Shown piece after piece: positions 43,409 to 52,253 of a stretch of DNA of 64,000 nt. Source of the stretch: Nostoc sp. ATCC 53789 (lineage in GTDB: Bacteria > Cyanobacteriota > Cyanobacteriia > Cyanobacteriales > Nostocaceae); the NCBI RefSeq assembly GCF_009873495.1, contig NZ_CP046703.1, forward strand, positions 3,124,501-3,188,500, read 5' to 3'. Within the stretch, counting starts at the first letter, position 1. Each line of letters opens with the position of its first letter. A program made the translations under genes and the position numbers. The notes below the pieces were generated by a model that ran no database searches, was not told the DNA's origin, and saw only the letters and a list, made by a program, of their open reading frames with translations.

Positions 43409-43852
43409 TCAAAGCCAAGATTCTAAGGCTAAGGTTTGCACCTGTTGTATCCTTTGAAAATCGCTGTCTCCTGAGACGACGGTGAGGTTATAGTGCAGAG
43501 CGGTTGATGCTATCCACAAGTCGTTATCGCTAAAACCCAAATCTTGAACTGTAAACTTTCTACGCTTTGCTTTGTCTTTGGGGCCAAAATGTTCGACAAT
43601 TTCCCCTTTGAGGCTACCGTAAACATCGGCAACCCCTCCACTAATCGGGTAAAGGTCAATAGTTTGCAGAAAAGTTCTGACAAAGCGAAGATTTGCTTCT
43701 TGTTGAGAAGACTTTTGCACCATGTAAAGGAGTTCACCTTGCACAATAACGCTAGTTGCAACCCCTAAACCGATGTGTTCTTGTAACCGACGAATGACGT
43801 TTGTTTCTCCAAAAATGATCCGGCTACAATGGTTGGTGTCTAAGAGGTACAT
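43409..43852 (-). CDS. PIN-domain (VapC-like) toxin
   Basis: 147 residues from the ATG at 43852 (an in-frame GTG immediately precedes it). PIN-domain acids are visible: YLLDTNHCSR (Asp near residue 5), the Glu in VIVQGELLYMV, and the pair of Asp in GFSDNDLWIASTAL, with VVSGDSDFQRI at the end. PIN toxins are Mg2+-dependent RNases acting on tRNA or rRNA. The start lies two bases after the antitoxin stop codon, so translation is probably coupled. Confidence 0.88.
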   Translation of the reverse strand: MYLLDTNHCSRIIFGETNVIRRLQEHIGLGVATSVIVQGELLYMVQKSSQQEANLRFVRTFLQTIDLYPISGGVADVYGSLKGEIVEHFGPKDKAKRRKFTVQDLGFSDNDLWIASTALHYNLTVVSGDSDFQRIQQVQTLALESWL

Positions 43853-43854
43853 CA

Positions 43855-44163
43855 CTAAAATTCAGCCGGGGAACGGGTTTCGTAAACAAGCTGTAAGCAC
43901 TCCTCAAAATCATCCCCTTGCCAGGTTCCGGCAAATTTTAGCAAGTCTTCTGCTTTAGAGCCTCTAATAATTGGTGTTGCTTCCTGTATTTCCGGTTTTG
44001 TTTGATGATTGGAAGTATCATCATTTTTTTCCGTTGACAGGTCAAGAGATATTTCCTCGGTTGTTGGTTTTGTCTTGAGAAAACGTAAAAAATCCAGTGT
44101 TTCAGCTAGTAGAACATCTGAGGATGATTCAATTTCTTGGAGCAGTATTTCTTTAATATTCAT
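43855..44163 (-). CDS. Putative antitoxin of the PIN toxin
   Basis: 102 residues, directly upstream of the toxin with almost no gap. The start (NIKEILLQEIESSSDVLLAETLDFLRFLKTK) resembles the DUF2281/VapB-like family of cyanobacterial antitoxins. The middle is polar and acidic (EISLDLSTEKNDDTSN) and the end has a second helical segment (LLKFAGTWQGDDFEECL), reminiscent of the tail that occupies the PIN active site. No clear AbrB or ribbon-helix-helix domain is visible, so the DNA-binding mode is open. Confidence 0.75.
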   Translation of the reverse strand: MNIKEILLQEIESSSDVLLAETLDFLRFLKTKPTTEEISLDLSTEKNDDTSNHQTKPEIQEATPIIRGSKAEDLLKFAGTWQGDDFEECLQLVYETRSPAEF

Positions 44164-44240
44164 CCTGGTTTATTCATAAATAATATTTTGCAGTCTGTCG
44201 TAACAGTATTATACGAGTGCGATCGCGATGCTGACTTGAT

Positions 44241-44332
44241 GGCATTATGGGGATGTGTTCGAGGTTGGGTTAAGGTAAGAAGAACGAACCGCGAAGGCGC
44301 GAAGGGCACGAAGGAATAGGGGAGAAGAATAC
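44241..44332 (+). repeat. Degenerate direct repeat, right copy
   Basis: GGCATTATGGGGATGTGTTC, GAGGTTGGGTTAAG, GAACGAACC and GGGGAGAAGAATA match 43266-43343 in order. A reading frame across it retains a GCVRGWVK echo of GYVRGWGK in a shifted frame of the left copy, as expected for a decayed duplication. Confidence 0.6.
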
Positions 44333-44387
44333 CTGTGACACAAAGTTTTTGTGATTATACTGTGTCAGTGGTATTTAAAGGTGCATT

Positions 44388-45515
44388 ATGGATGCTGAGG
44401 AATTTTTGGAAAGATACGCAGCAGGGACACGGCAGTTTCATAAAGGAAATCGCCAAGGCATAGACCTTAAAGGTGCAGACCTAAGTGAGATAGACCTATT
44501 TAGTTCAAATTGGAATGGAGCAGATTTGAGTGAGGCAACCCTAATTAGGGCAAAACTTAATAGTACAAGCCTCAGTAGAGCATCTCTAACAAATGCAAAT
44601 TTGAGTGGAATAGAAGGTTCTTCAATCAATCTTAGTTGGGCAGACCTCAGTGATGCGGACTTAAGTTATGCAAACTTGAGTAATGCAAATCTAAGTGGAG
44701 CAGACTTTACTAGAGCCAACTTTACTCAGGTAAAGCTAACTGAAGTAAATTTTTCCGGTGCAAATCTCCAGAAAGCTAAACTTCGGGGAGTCACTTTGGA
44801 GAAATGTAATTTATCAGAGGTCAATTTAGCTGAGGCAGATTTAGTCAGAGTTTCCTTAGAACGAGCAAACCTTAATAAAGCATGTCTACAAGGCGCAAAT
44901 CTAGAAAGAGCTTGTCTTTTATATGCAAACCTAATGATGGCAAACCTTGATGGTACAAACCTGAAAAAGGCAAATTTAACTGGAGCAAATATCTATGGGG
45001 CAACCTTTAAAAATGCTGACCTGACTGGTGCGATAATGCCAGATGGAGAGATTTACAAACCGATCGCAGCTGAAGCGGAAATCGGTAAACAGGAAACATC
45101 GTTAGAGAAAGTAATATCTATGACCCGTAAAGTAATTAATACTGATAACGCACCCGCTCCAGTCGGCCCTTATAATCAAGCGATCGCAGCTTCAGGTCAA
45201 TTTTTATTCATCGCCGGACAAATTGCCATCGATCCCCGCCTTGGTGATGTTGTCTACACTGATGATGTCAAAAAGCAAACTGAGCAGGTATTAGCTAACC
45301 TTGAAGCCATCCTCACGGCAGCCGGTGCAACTTTTGAAGATGTGGTGAAAACCACCGTATTTCTAGCTGATATGAATGATTTCACGGCGGTGAATGCCGT
45401 TTATGCTAAATATTTCCCGGAAAATACAGCCCCAGCGCGGGCTTGTGTTCAGGTATCGCGCTTACCTAAAGATGTGTTGGTAGAGATTGATGCGATCGCT
45501 GTAATTAGCGGTTAG
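44388..45515 (+). CDS. Pentapeptide-repeat protein fused to a RidA domain
   Basis: One uninterrupted frame of 375 residues. Residues about 24-220 are some 35-40 pentapeptide repeats of A(D/N)LSx type ([31 protein letters not shown]), which fold as a right-handed quadrilateral beta-helix. After a linker (about 221-244) residues 245-375 form a complete RidA/YjgF domain: [35 protein letters not shown], and the end [24 protein letters not shown], which includes the Arg that binds keto acids. RidA deaminates reactive 2-aminoacrylate and related enamines. The RidA part begins with its own Met at base 45120, so it could also be made alone, but no strong ribosome site precedes it. Confidence 0.85.
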   Translation: MDAEEFLERYAAGTRQFHKGNRQGIDLKGADLSEIDLFSSNWNGADLSEATLIRAKLNSTSLSRASLTNANLSGIEGSSINLSWADLSDADLSYANLSNANLSGADFTRANFTQVKLTEVNFSGANLQKAKLRGVTLEKCNLSEVNLAEADLVRVSLERANLNKACLQGANLERACLLYANLMMANLDGTNLKKANLTGANIYGATFKNADLTGAIMPDGEIYKPIAAEAEIGKQETSLEKVISMTRKVINTDNAPAPVGPYNQAIAASGQFLFIAGQIAIDPRLGDVVYTDDVKKQTEQVLANLEAILTAAGATFEDVVKTTVFLADMNDFTAVNAVYAKYFPENTAPARACVQVSRLPKDVLVEIDAIAVISG

Positions 45516-45667
45516 TGCCAATACATTCACAAAAGAAGCCTACAACTCTACAAATAAACTAGGCTTTCTTATTGACTTTTTTTCTTAAAAGCTATAAATC
45601 TTTTTTAGGGATTAATTAAAATTAATTAGCAAAAAAACTGAGAAAACTTCCTAATGGAGAGTTGCAA

Positions 45668-46642
45668 ATGAGTGTGAGGAAAAAGAGCTTATTGGGCGCT
45701 GGCGCGGCATTTGCAGTGCTTACAGGTTTAGTCGTCAGCACAGTAGGGGCTATGCAGGCAACGATCGCCAACCCCACCACTAATCAACAGACACCACGCT
45801 TACTCGCTCAAGGGCAGAAGACTTTAACAATAGTTTTTCCCAGTCGTGCTGATTCTACAGACTTGCAAAATAAGGCAAATGCGGTAGGAGCTTTTTTATC
45901 GAAAGAGTTAGGAATTCCAGTCGTCGCCCAAGTTGGTGATGATACAGCTGCTGTAGAAGCTTTAAGAGCAAATCGGGCTGATGTCGCTTTTTTAAGTAGC
46001 CGTCCAGCTTTGAAAGCGAAACAATTAGCAAACGCCAGCTTGTATCTAGCCGAAGTTCGTTCAACTTATTCTGGAAGATACACCTATAGCTCAACATTTG
46101 TTGTCCCTAAGAATAGTCCCCTAAAAACTCAAAATTCAGCTAAAGCCACTTTAGAACAACTACGGGGCAAGAAAATGGCTTTTACTTCCCCTACTTCTGG
46201 CTCTGGGTTTATTATCCCTGTCGCTGAGTTGGTCAAACAAAAATTTGTACCCAACCGCGATCGCTTAGATGATTTCTTTGGTCAAGTTTCTTATGGCGGC
46301 AATTACAGCAAAGCCTTACAAGCAGTTGTGCGCGGTCAAGCTGATGTGGCTGTTGTGTCAGAATATGCTCTGAATCCACCTTATATCACCGCCGAAGAAA
46401 AGAGTCAGTTACGGGTTCTGCACAAAATTACTGGTGTACCTGCCCACGGTATTGCCATTGATGATGATGTTCCAGCCCCAACACGGGAAAAAATCATCAA
46501 CGCTTTACTGAAATTAAATCAGTCGCAAAATAATAAGTTGTTAAGCGACTTGTATAATTCCACAGAATTAGTGCGAATTAACCACGATCGTCACCTAGCA
46601 ACCATCCGTGACGCTCTGCAAATCGCTGGCATTGAACCATAA
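45668..46642 (+). CDS. phnD: Phosphate/phosphite/phosphonate ABC transporter substrate-binding protein
   Basis: 324 residues from the ATG at 45668 with GGAGAG upstream. Signal peptide at about 1-35 (GAGAAFAVLTGLVVSTVGA). The PhnD-type body shows TLTIVFPSRADSTDL, VAFLSSRPALK, FTSPTSGSGFIIPVAEL and GQADVAVVSEYAL. It captures an oxyanion of phosphorus in the periplasm for the PhnC/PhnE transporter that follows. Whether the ligand is phosphonate or phosphite cannot be told by eye; no C-P lyase or phosphite dehydrogenase gene is nearby. Confidence 0.88.
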   Translation: MSVRKKSLLGAGAAFAVLTGLVVSTVGAMQATIANPTTNQQTPRLLAQGQKTLTIVFPSRADSTDLQNKANAVGAFLSKELGIPVVAQVGDDTAAVEALRANRADVAFLSSRPALKAKQLANASLYLAEVRSTYSGRYTYSSTFVVPKNSPLKTQNSAKATLEQLRGKKMAFTSPTSGSGFIIPVAELVKQKFVPNRDRLDDFFGQVSYGGNYSKALQAVVRGQADVAVVSEYALNPPYITAEEKSQLRVLHKITGVPAHGIAIDDDVPAPTREKIINALLKLNQSQNNKLLSDLYNSTELVRINHDRHLATIRDALQIAGIEP

Positions 46643-46728
46643 TTTAGTTAACAGTTATTCAGTGAACATCTTGAATAACTATTAGCAGATGTTTTAAAAG
46701 TGATTGGCTGTAATTTTAGGCACTTCTA

Positions 46729-46817
46729 GATCCCCCCTAACCCCCCTTCAAAATGGGGGAACCGGAATCAAAGTTCCCCTTCAAAGTCCCCCTTTTTAAG
46801 GGGGATTTAGGGGGATC
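46729..46817. repeat. AGATCCCCC palindromic repeat in the phnD-phnC gap
   Basis: AGATCCCCCCTAACCCCCCT at the left is mirrored by AAGGGGGATTTAGGGGGATC at the right, with inner CAAAATGGGGGAA and AAAGTCCCCCTTTTTAA also pairing. This is a well-spread cyanobacterial intergenic palindrome. It would form a stable hairpin in the phnDCE transcript and could reduce expression of the downstream genes. Confidence 0.8.
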
Positions 46818-46881
46818 TAAAACGTTTTATTACCGACCAAAGAAGTTTTAAAACATCCTCTTAGCAGATAAACAAATTTCT

Positions 46882-47616
46882 ATGAATGATTATGTTATTG
46901 AGTGTCATAACCTAGAGACAGCTTATACTCCTTCTCTGAATCGTCCTATTCTCAATGGGATTAATTGCCAGATTAAACGGGGTGAATTTGCCGTTTTGCT
47001 GGGGCTAAACGGTGCTGGTAAGTCTACATTACTACGATCGCTAGTTGGACTAGTGCCATCAGTAAGAGGAGAATTGCTCGTCAATAATGTTGAGATGAAT
47101 TCCCGAACACTGCCAAAAATTCGGCGCGATGTTGGGATGTTATTTCAAGGTGGCGGATTGATTCGGCAGTTATCAGCACTGGAAAATGTCTTGTGCGGAT
47201 GCCTTGGTAAAAGAACAACTTGGCAAACACTGTTGGGATTTTCCAAACGCGATCGCTTGTTGGCACTAAATTTATTAGAACAGTTAGGACTGGGAGAGTT
47301 AGCTTTTCAAAAAACCAGTCAATTAAGTGGCGGACAACAACAACGAGTAGCGATCGCTCGGACTTTAATTCAATCACCGCAAATTCTCTTAGTTGATGAA
47401 CCCATCACTGGCTTAGATGTTGTCGCATCGCAACAAGTCATGGAAACTCTATCTGAATTGCACACTCAGCAAGGTATGACTATTGTTGCAGTTTTGCACG
47501 ATTTGGGAATCGCAGAAAAATACGCCCAACGAGCGATCGTCTTAGATGCTGGACGCGTCGTTTACCAAGGACTTTGTGACAACTTACAAGCTCAATTTGC
47601 GAAAGTTTCTGCTTAA
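46882..47616 (+). CDS. phnC: Phosphonate-type ABC transporter ATP-binding protein
   Basis: 244 residues with all nucleotide-binding motifs: Walker A GLNGAGKST (about 39-47), Q-loop (LFQGGGLIRQL), signature LSGGQQQRVAIARTL, Walker B ILLVDEP and the switch His in AVLHDLG. It powers the importer formed with the PhnE permease and the PhnD binding protein. The last base of its stop codon is also the first base of a repeat element (47616-47739), which separates it from phnE. Confidence 0.92.
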   Translation: MNDYVIECHNLETAYTPSLNRPILNGINCQIKRGEFAVLLGLNGAGKSTLLRSLVGLVPSVRGELLVNNVEMNSRTLPKIRRDVGMLFQGGGLIRQLSALENVLCGCLGKRTTWQTLLGFSKRDRLLALNLLEQLGLGELAFQKTSQLSGGQQQRVAIARTLIQSPQILLVDEPITGLDVVASQQVMETLSELHTQQGMTIVAVLHDLGIAEKYAQRAIVLDAGRVVYQGLCDNLQAQFAKVSA

Positions 47617-47739
47617 GGGACTTCCAAATAAAAAATATCCAATTAACTCCTGTGGGGTGGGCATCTTGCCCGCCATATAGACTGGGCGGGCAAGATGCCC
47701 ACCCCACAATATTGGATAATTTATTTCTTGGAGTTCCCT
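47616..47739. repeat. Imperfect-TIR repeat element, copy 3 with a different core
   Basis: The ends match copies 1 and 2 (AGGGACTTCCAAATAAA; GGATAATTTATTTCTTGGAG). The core is a different, nearly perfect hairpin: TGTGGGGTGGGCATCTTGCC and its complement around GCCATATAGACTGGGC. The element begins at the phnC stop codon. Confidence 0.78.
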
Positions 47740-47837
47740 GAGTGGAATTTGATTTAACAAAACAGAATTCAGTCGCCAGAATTCAAAATTCATTCTGACT
47801 CCTGGATTCTGACTCCTGAATTCTTCTTCAATACAAT

Positions 47838-48632
47838 ATGAGTTACTTTTTTAAGTCAAAACGCTTACGCTTCTACCCTTGGCTAAGTTCTCTACTCATC
47901 TCATTAATTGTTGTGGTAGTTTATGGTTGGGCTTTGCGAGGACTCAAACTCGATTTTGAACTGCTAAGTTCTAGCTGGCCATACATCACCGATTTTATTA
48001 CCCGGTTATTTCCTCCCGATTGGAAAGTTTTAGATATTGCAGTTAAGGCATTAATTGAAACTGTACAGATGTCTTTATGGGGAACTACCATTGGGGCAAT
48101 TCTTTCTGTACCGATTGCTATAGCTAGCGCCAGCAACGTTGCGCCTGGGTGGTTGCGATCGCTAGCTAATTTGCTGCAAAATACTGTACGTTCTGTCCCC
48201 TCAATTATTCTGGGGCTAATTTTTGTTGCCGCCACTGGCTTAGGCGCACCAGCAGGAACTTTAGCTTTGGGAATCTACACCATCGGCTACCTTGCCAAAT
48301 TTTATCAACAGGCAATTGAAGCAGTTGATCCGCGTTCTCTTGAATCGTTGGAAGTTATCGGAGCCTCCAAGTTACAGATTGCTCAATACGGCATTCTCCC
48401 GCAAGTGCTACCTCTGGGATTGGGTTACACCTTTTGGATGTTTGAGTACAACATCCGTGCTGCTTCTGTCTTGGGTGTAGTTGGTGCAGGTGGTATTGGC
48501 TTTCAGTTAAAAAGTTACATCGACGGGTTCGAGTACACCAAAGCAACAACCATGATGCTAGTGCTTTTGGTAGTCGTCACTGTAATTGATGCTTTTAGTA
48601 GCCAATTACGTCATCGGCTCGATTCTATGTAA
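47838..48632 (+). CDS. phnE: Phosphonate-type ABC transporter permease
   Basis: 264 residues with about six membrane helices. The permease EAA-type loop is visible in EAVDPRSLESLEVIGASKLQI (as EAVDPRSLESLEVIGASKL), followed by LPQVLPLGLGYTFWMFEYNIRAA and VLGVVGAGGIGFQL, typical of PhnE. Start at the ATG 47838. It completes the phnD-phnC-phnE order; the 221-base gap before it contains the repeat element. Confidence 0.9.
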   Translation: MSYFFKSKRLRFYPWLSSLLISLIVVVVYGWALRGLKLDFELLSSSWPYITDFITRLFPPDWKVLDIAVKALIETVQMSLWGTTIGAILSVPIAIASASNVAPGWLRSLANLLQNTVRSVPSIILGLIFVAATGLGAPAGTLALGIYTIGYLAKFYQQAIEAVDPRSLESLEVIGASKLQIAQYGILPQVLPLGLGYTFWMFEYNIRAASVLGVVGAGGIGFQLKSYIDGFEYTKATTMMLVLLVVVTVIDAFSSQLRHRLDSM

Positions 48633-48734
48633 TAAATTCTTGGTGTCTTGGCAGTAGACTGTTTTGAAAGCTAATGCGATCACTTCTACAACTTTGGGAA
48701 TACTGAAATGAAGTACCCTAAAGGAGTATTAAAA

Positions 48735-49100
48735 ATGGCAGAAAATCGCATCAGTGCCAGCCTAGCCCCAGCAGATAAAGAAGCAGTCATGCAGGCGATC
48801 GCTACTATTAGAGAAAAGTTACCGTTTTTGGTTGATTTGACCCCTGAAGACCGGCGAACGATGCTGAAGATGGGAGATAAAAGTCGGGCTTTTGTTAGCA
48901 AAGCCTTAGAAGTAGCGACACAGAATCCTAACTTTTTGCCTCGTTACTTTGATTTAGAAGAGATGCGCCGGGACTTGGAAATATATGAGGACTTGTATCC
49001 GGTACTGTTGTCTCTAACGCAACTGCAAGAATTGGTAGATGATACCTGTATCACTGCTGCTAGTGAAGCGTATGCAGCAGCATTAGCAGTGTATAGCTAG
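48735..49100 (+). pseudogene. Conserved cyanobacterial hypothetical protein, 3' end replaced by an IS remnant
   Basis: 121 residues from the ATG at 48735 with AAGGAG eight bases upstream. The text (ENRISASLAPADKEAVMQAI, LPFLVDLTPEDRRTM, FLPRYFDLEEMRRDLE) is that of a helical cyanobacterial protein family of unknown function, which to my memory continues about 30 residues beyond the AAALxVY segment. Here the frame stops right after ALAVYS, where the transposase-related sequence begins on the other strand. It therefore looks truncated by an insertion. The shortened protein may still fold. Confidence 0.65.
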
Positions 49101-49923
49101 GTAGAGTTTCGGAAGGTTGCCAGAAGGTTTGGTAGTGTTCTAACTCTTGTGAGAGAACCTTGATTCCTTTTTCATAGGTTGCTTCAACACGGTGAACAAT
49201 GGGTGCAATCCCTTTCCAAGTCATATTGGAAGCCCACTTGATGGCAACTTCAATCGAATCCAGAATTGCGCCATTCCAATAGTTCTCTAGGGCTGCCCAA
49301 CACCTCTCTATGGGATTGTACTTGCTATGGTACGGAGGATAGTAAATCAGTCGGATTCTTAAATTAATTGCTTGAGACAGTTCAACCATACGTTTGATAA
49401 ACTGTGTGCGGTTACTGCGAGTTGCTGCACCACCATCAAGGTCAATCACCCATTCATCATAATCTTGGTAATCGTGTTGATTCTCATACCACCAAGCAGT
49501 TAAACAATCGACAATAAAATCACTGGTTTCAGCCGACTGACCTAAGTAAATCGTAAGCTTTTCACTGTGTGTGTTGAGAATGCCAAAAGGAACTAAGACT
49601 GCCTCCCACTGTGTATCGTGGTCATCCGCAGCTTTTGCTTCCAGTGTTCGAGCTTTACCACCTCTGGAAAGATTGCCAATCTTCACCTTGGCTTTAGTAT
49701 CGATAGAGACTCGCAACGATTTGGGATTCTCATCCGATGCCTGATTTTCCTGAAACACATTGTCGAAAATGGCATCTGTTTGCGGAATCTTTTTCAAGGG
49801 CTTTGTTTTTTGTGTTTTTTTAGGCGATACCCCAAGCTATTAAGAATCTTCCCCAGAGTTTGACGAGACGGCAATTGACTGTGGTCATAACCTATTTCAC
49901 TGATTAAGTTTTGTAAATCTCAT
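49060..49923 (-). pseudogene. ISAzo13-type transposase remnant, 5' truncated
   Basis: The frame can be read from about 49923 (DLQNLISEIGYDHSQLPSRQ) through LGYRLKKTQK and IPQTDAIFDNVFQENQ to the C-terminal DDE-like part (VSIDTKAKVKIG, DEWVIDLDGGAATRSNRTQF, YYPPYHSKYNPIERCW). About 287 residues remain and a stop codon lies immediately upstream, so the N-terminal third of a normal ISAzo13 transposase is missing. The last ten residues before the stop at 49060 read into the neighbouring host gene, so the element's own end is near 49095-49105. Inverted ends were not identified. It is a non-autonomous relic. Confidence 0.82.
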
Positions 49924-50033
49924 AAACTACAAGATTTATTTTCTGAATACTCAACTCATTTTCTCATGATTTGAAAAATACTTAACACAGCTAATTACTG
50001 TTATTAATTTCAGCAATGTCCTCTAGGTACGCC

Positions 50034-50509
50034 ACTTTGACATAGTACGTAAATACTATAAAATTGCGATCGCACTGTGCCAGTTGCGTAAGTCCTGTTA
50101 CCAACGAATGCAGCGCTACCATGAAGCACCGCAAGATTTAGACCGCACCATTGGACTTAACCGACATTACCAAGATGATTGGTATTTCTACGAGCGTGCT
50201 TTAACTTACCTAGCCCTTAATCAACCAGACAAAGCACGGGCTGACTTGGCGCTTGCTATGAAGCTTGCTAAAGAGCATTACGAAAAAGATGCTAGAAACT
50301 GGCGTAATAGCTTTAACTTAGCTCTTTACTATTTGGCTGCTCAATATAATCAACCAGCAGAGCATTTATATCGGCATACCATATCTCAAGGTGCTTCCTT
50401 AGAGCGTATCCGTATAGCAGTCCAAGACCTGAATGACTTTTTAGCTGTGTTCCCTAACCATGTGCAGGCTACATCTATGCAACAGTTGTTGCAGTCTTCT
50501 CTAACTTAG
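50034..50509 (+). pseudogene. C-terminal fragment of a TPR protein
   Basis: The frame opens after a stop at 50031 without a proper start; the first possible initiation codon (TTG at 50084) has no ribosome site. TPR-like helices are clear: HEAPQDLDRTIGLNRHYQDD, WYFYERALTYLALNQPDKAR, then ARNWRNSFNLALYYLAAQYN and a terminal segment DLNDFLAVFPNHVQATSMQQ. This reads like the final repeats of a longer tetratricopeptide protein whose front is gone. Its position next to the IS remnant suggests that the same rearrangement removed the 5' part. Confidence 0.6.
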
Positions 50510-50654
50510 GTCATGTAATTTTCACTAAAAATATAAAGCGATCGCTTCTACTACTTTGCCTTGCTCATGACAAAGCTGTTTTGCAATTCTAATACCAATT
50601 TAAAAATGAGTAGGAGGAATTTTAGATGATCGGTCAGGTCAAAATGGGATTTGT

Positions 50655-51077
50655 CTAAATCCACTCAAATCCCTGTGTGGCTAAAAATTCTTTAGCTGGT
50701 TCCAAAATATCTTTGCTTAAAATCAGCTTGACTTTTGGAGAACTAAGATGCAAACGAAAACGCTCAATAAAAAGTTGGTTAGCAGGTTCAATTTTCCTAA
50801 TGGCACTCCAGGGAATCAACAACGGCGGAAGTCCCAAGCCAAATAAGGGGAAAATACTCAGATAAATCCCTTGAGGAGTTATACCAACATTTAAAGTTCC
50901 TTTGTAGTACACCAAACCCACAGAACCGCTTTGCATTCGGGAAAAGTTTTGTGGCGGCGCTTCTTTCGTGCGGTAGAGTTTAGCCAGGCGATTCCAGTCA
51001 TGACGGAATAGAAAAATCATGACTATCGTGGAAAATGTAAAAAAAAAGATGTATATCCACTGAGGGGTATGTGGCAT
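50655..51077 (-). CDS. Conserved hypothetical membrane-anchored protein
   Basis: 140 residues. One N-terminal membrane helix (WIYIFFFTFSTIVMIFLF), then a soluble domain with hydrophobic patches (GVGLVYYKG-like, LSIFPLFGLGLPPLLIPW, and IRKIEPANQLFIERFRLHL), which suggests a PH-like beta fold at the membrane. No enzyme motif is seen. The function is unknown. It is a single gene. Confidence 0.65.
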   Translation of the reverse strand: MPHTPQWIYIFFFTFSTIVMIFLFRHDWNRLAKLYRTKEAPPQNFSRMQSGSVGLVYYKGTLNVGITPQGIYLSIFPLFGLGLPPLLIPWSAIRKIEPANQLFIERFRLHLSSPKVKLILSKDILEPAKEFLATQGFEWI

Positions 51078-51538
51078 TTGTTTTTAAATTATTGATGATT
51101 GACGCTTCAAATCTAAGCGATGTCTAACGACAAGTCTCTTTGCGCCTACGCATTCATCAATCAACTACATACCCTTGAATTTTTCCAAATTATGGGAGCA
51201 TCCCGGTTAAAAATTGCTTAATAAAAATCCCATTCATTCAAAAAACTGGCTTTAAATTAAGGCCAGTTTTTTGATTTTATTGCAAACTTCTATCGGACTT
51301 TACGGCCGAGTATTAACGGAACACACTTGAGAAGATATTATTAAACTTTCTCATTCAAATGTCAAGATTTCACTAAATAGGTGGGTGGCAAAATCCACAA
51401 GTACGTAATTGCGAGTGAAATGTTCTCCTGCAAAGAGGCAAGCTACTTGCAGCATCTCTTATGAGAAGCAATCACAAAGATTTCAGCTATATTACATTTT
51501 ATTGCATAGTTAGGTTTATTCATGCTTACCTGCTTACG
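51078..51538. other. 461-base gap with a bidirectional terminator
   Basis: No gene. The clear element is the hairpin at 51240-51272. The rest is AT-rich sequence without a recognised signal. Confidence 0.55.
51240..51272. terminator. Rho-independent terminator, usable in both directions
   Basis: AAAAAACTGGC and GCCAGTTTTTT form a perfect 11-bp stem with T-runs on both strands. It probably ends the minus-strand ferredoxin-like gene at 51539-52195, about 270 bases after its stop. Confidence 0.75.
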
Positions 51539-52195
51539 TCAGCAAAACTTGCCATTAGATATGGCCACTTCCCTTAAATTCTCTGGCTGTGCTTCTAAAC
51601 TCTTGTCACCAAAATGCTTATCCATCAACCTGGGGATTTGTGCAGCCTGAATTCGGCTATGACGTGTTTTATCTGGCATAACTAGGTTTGGCCCAGCTTT
51701 ACAATTTTTCATACAACCAGTGCCCTTGATTGTAACTTGGTCTTCTAAACCGCGATCGCTTAAAGCTGCCTCCAATGCCTGACAAACTGCTTTACCACCG
51801 CGTTTCATACAATCAGACTTTTGACACACCAAAATTGTGGCTTTAGCCTTAGCTGGCTTTACTTTGACATTATCAATAGATGGGGGTTCTTGTACTGGTG
51901 TGATCGTTTCAACTCTCCCCATATCAGAACGCGCCGCCATTACCCGTTCAGCTTTCAGAGTGATAGTACCATCCTTCAAATCATGCTTTTTATAACCAAC
52001 AACTTGCAGCCAAGTCCCTGATGGTAAGCGCAAGTCAAAAGCAGCCCGTAAATGTTTAGCTAGTTTAATGTAAGACTCACCTTCATGAGTCCCCAGCATT
52101 AAGCCTTTAAGCTTATAGCCATCTTTAATAACAAAATTTATAAATCTGCCCTCAAGACAAAATTCTGATACTTCCATAGTGTGAGATGCACCCAT
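51539..52195 (-). CDS. Protein with a C-terminal thioredoxin-like [2Fe-2S] ferredoxin domain
   Basis: 218 residues; the ATG at 52195 has AGGAGATC upstream. Residues about 1-95 form a beta-rich domain without a known name (FCLEGRFINFVIKDGYKLKG-like start, LPSGTWLQVVGYKK). After a Lys/Pro/Ala linker, residues about 120-200 carry the four cysteines of a thioredoxin-like [2Fe-2S] ferredoxin: CQKSDCMKRGG and GTGCMKNCKAGPN (consistent with the C-x-C spacing of this fold, with one extra Cys in the middle, AVCQAL). Electron transfer is likely; the partner is unknown. Confidence 0.82.
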   Translation of the reverse strand: MGASHTMEVSEFCLEGRFINFVIKDGYKLKGLMLGTHEGESYIKLAKHLRAAFDLRLPSGTWLQVVGYKKHDLKDGTITLKAERVMAARSDMGRVETITPVQEPPSIDNVKVKPAKAKATILVCQKSDCMKRGGKAVCQALEAALSDRGLEDQVTIKGTGCMKNCKAGPNLVMPDKTRHSRIQAAQIPRLMDKHFGDKSLEAQPENLREVAISNGKFC

Positions 52196-52253
52196 TTTTT
52201 TGATCTCCTTTTAACTAAGTACAAGCAATCAAGCAAGATATTCTCAGCAGTAG

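Noticed and set aside
44137..44319. Plus-strand ORF of 60 codons between the toxin pair and the fusion gene
   Set aside because: Its similarity to an alternative frame of the Nudix gene end is explained by the degenerate direct repeat, not by coding.
49618..49863. Plus-strand ORF of 81 codons over the transposase relic
   Set aside because: It is antisense to a continuous ISAzo13-like reading frame.
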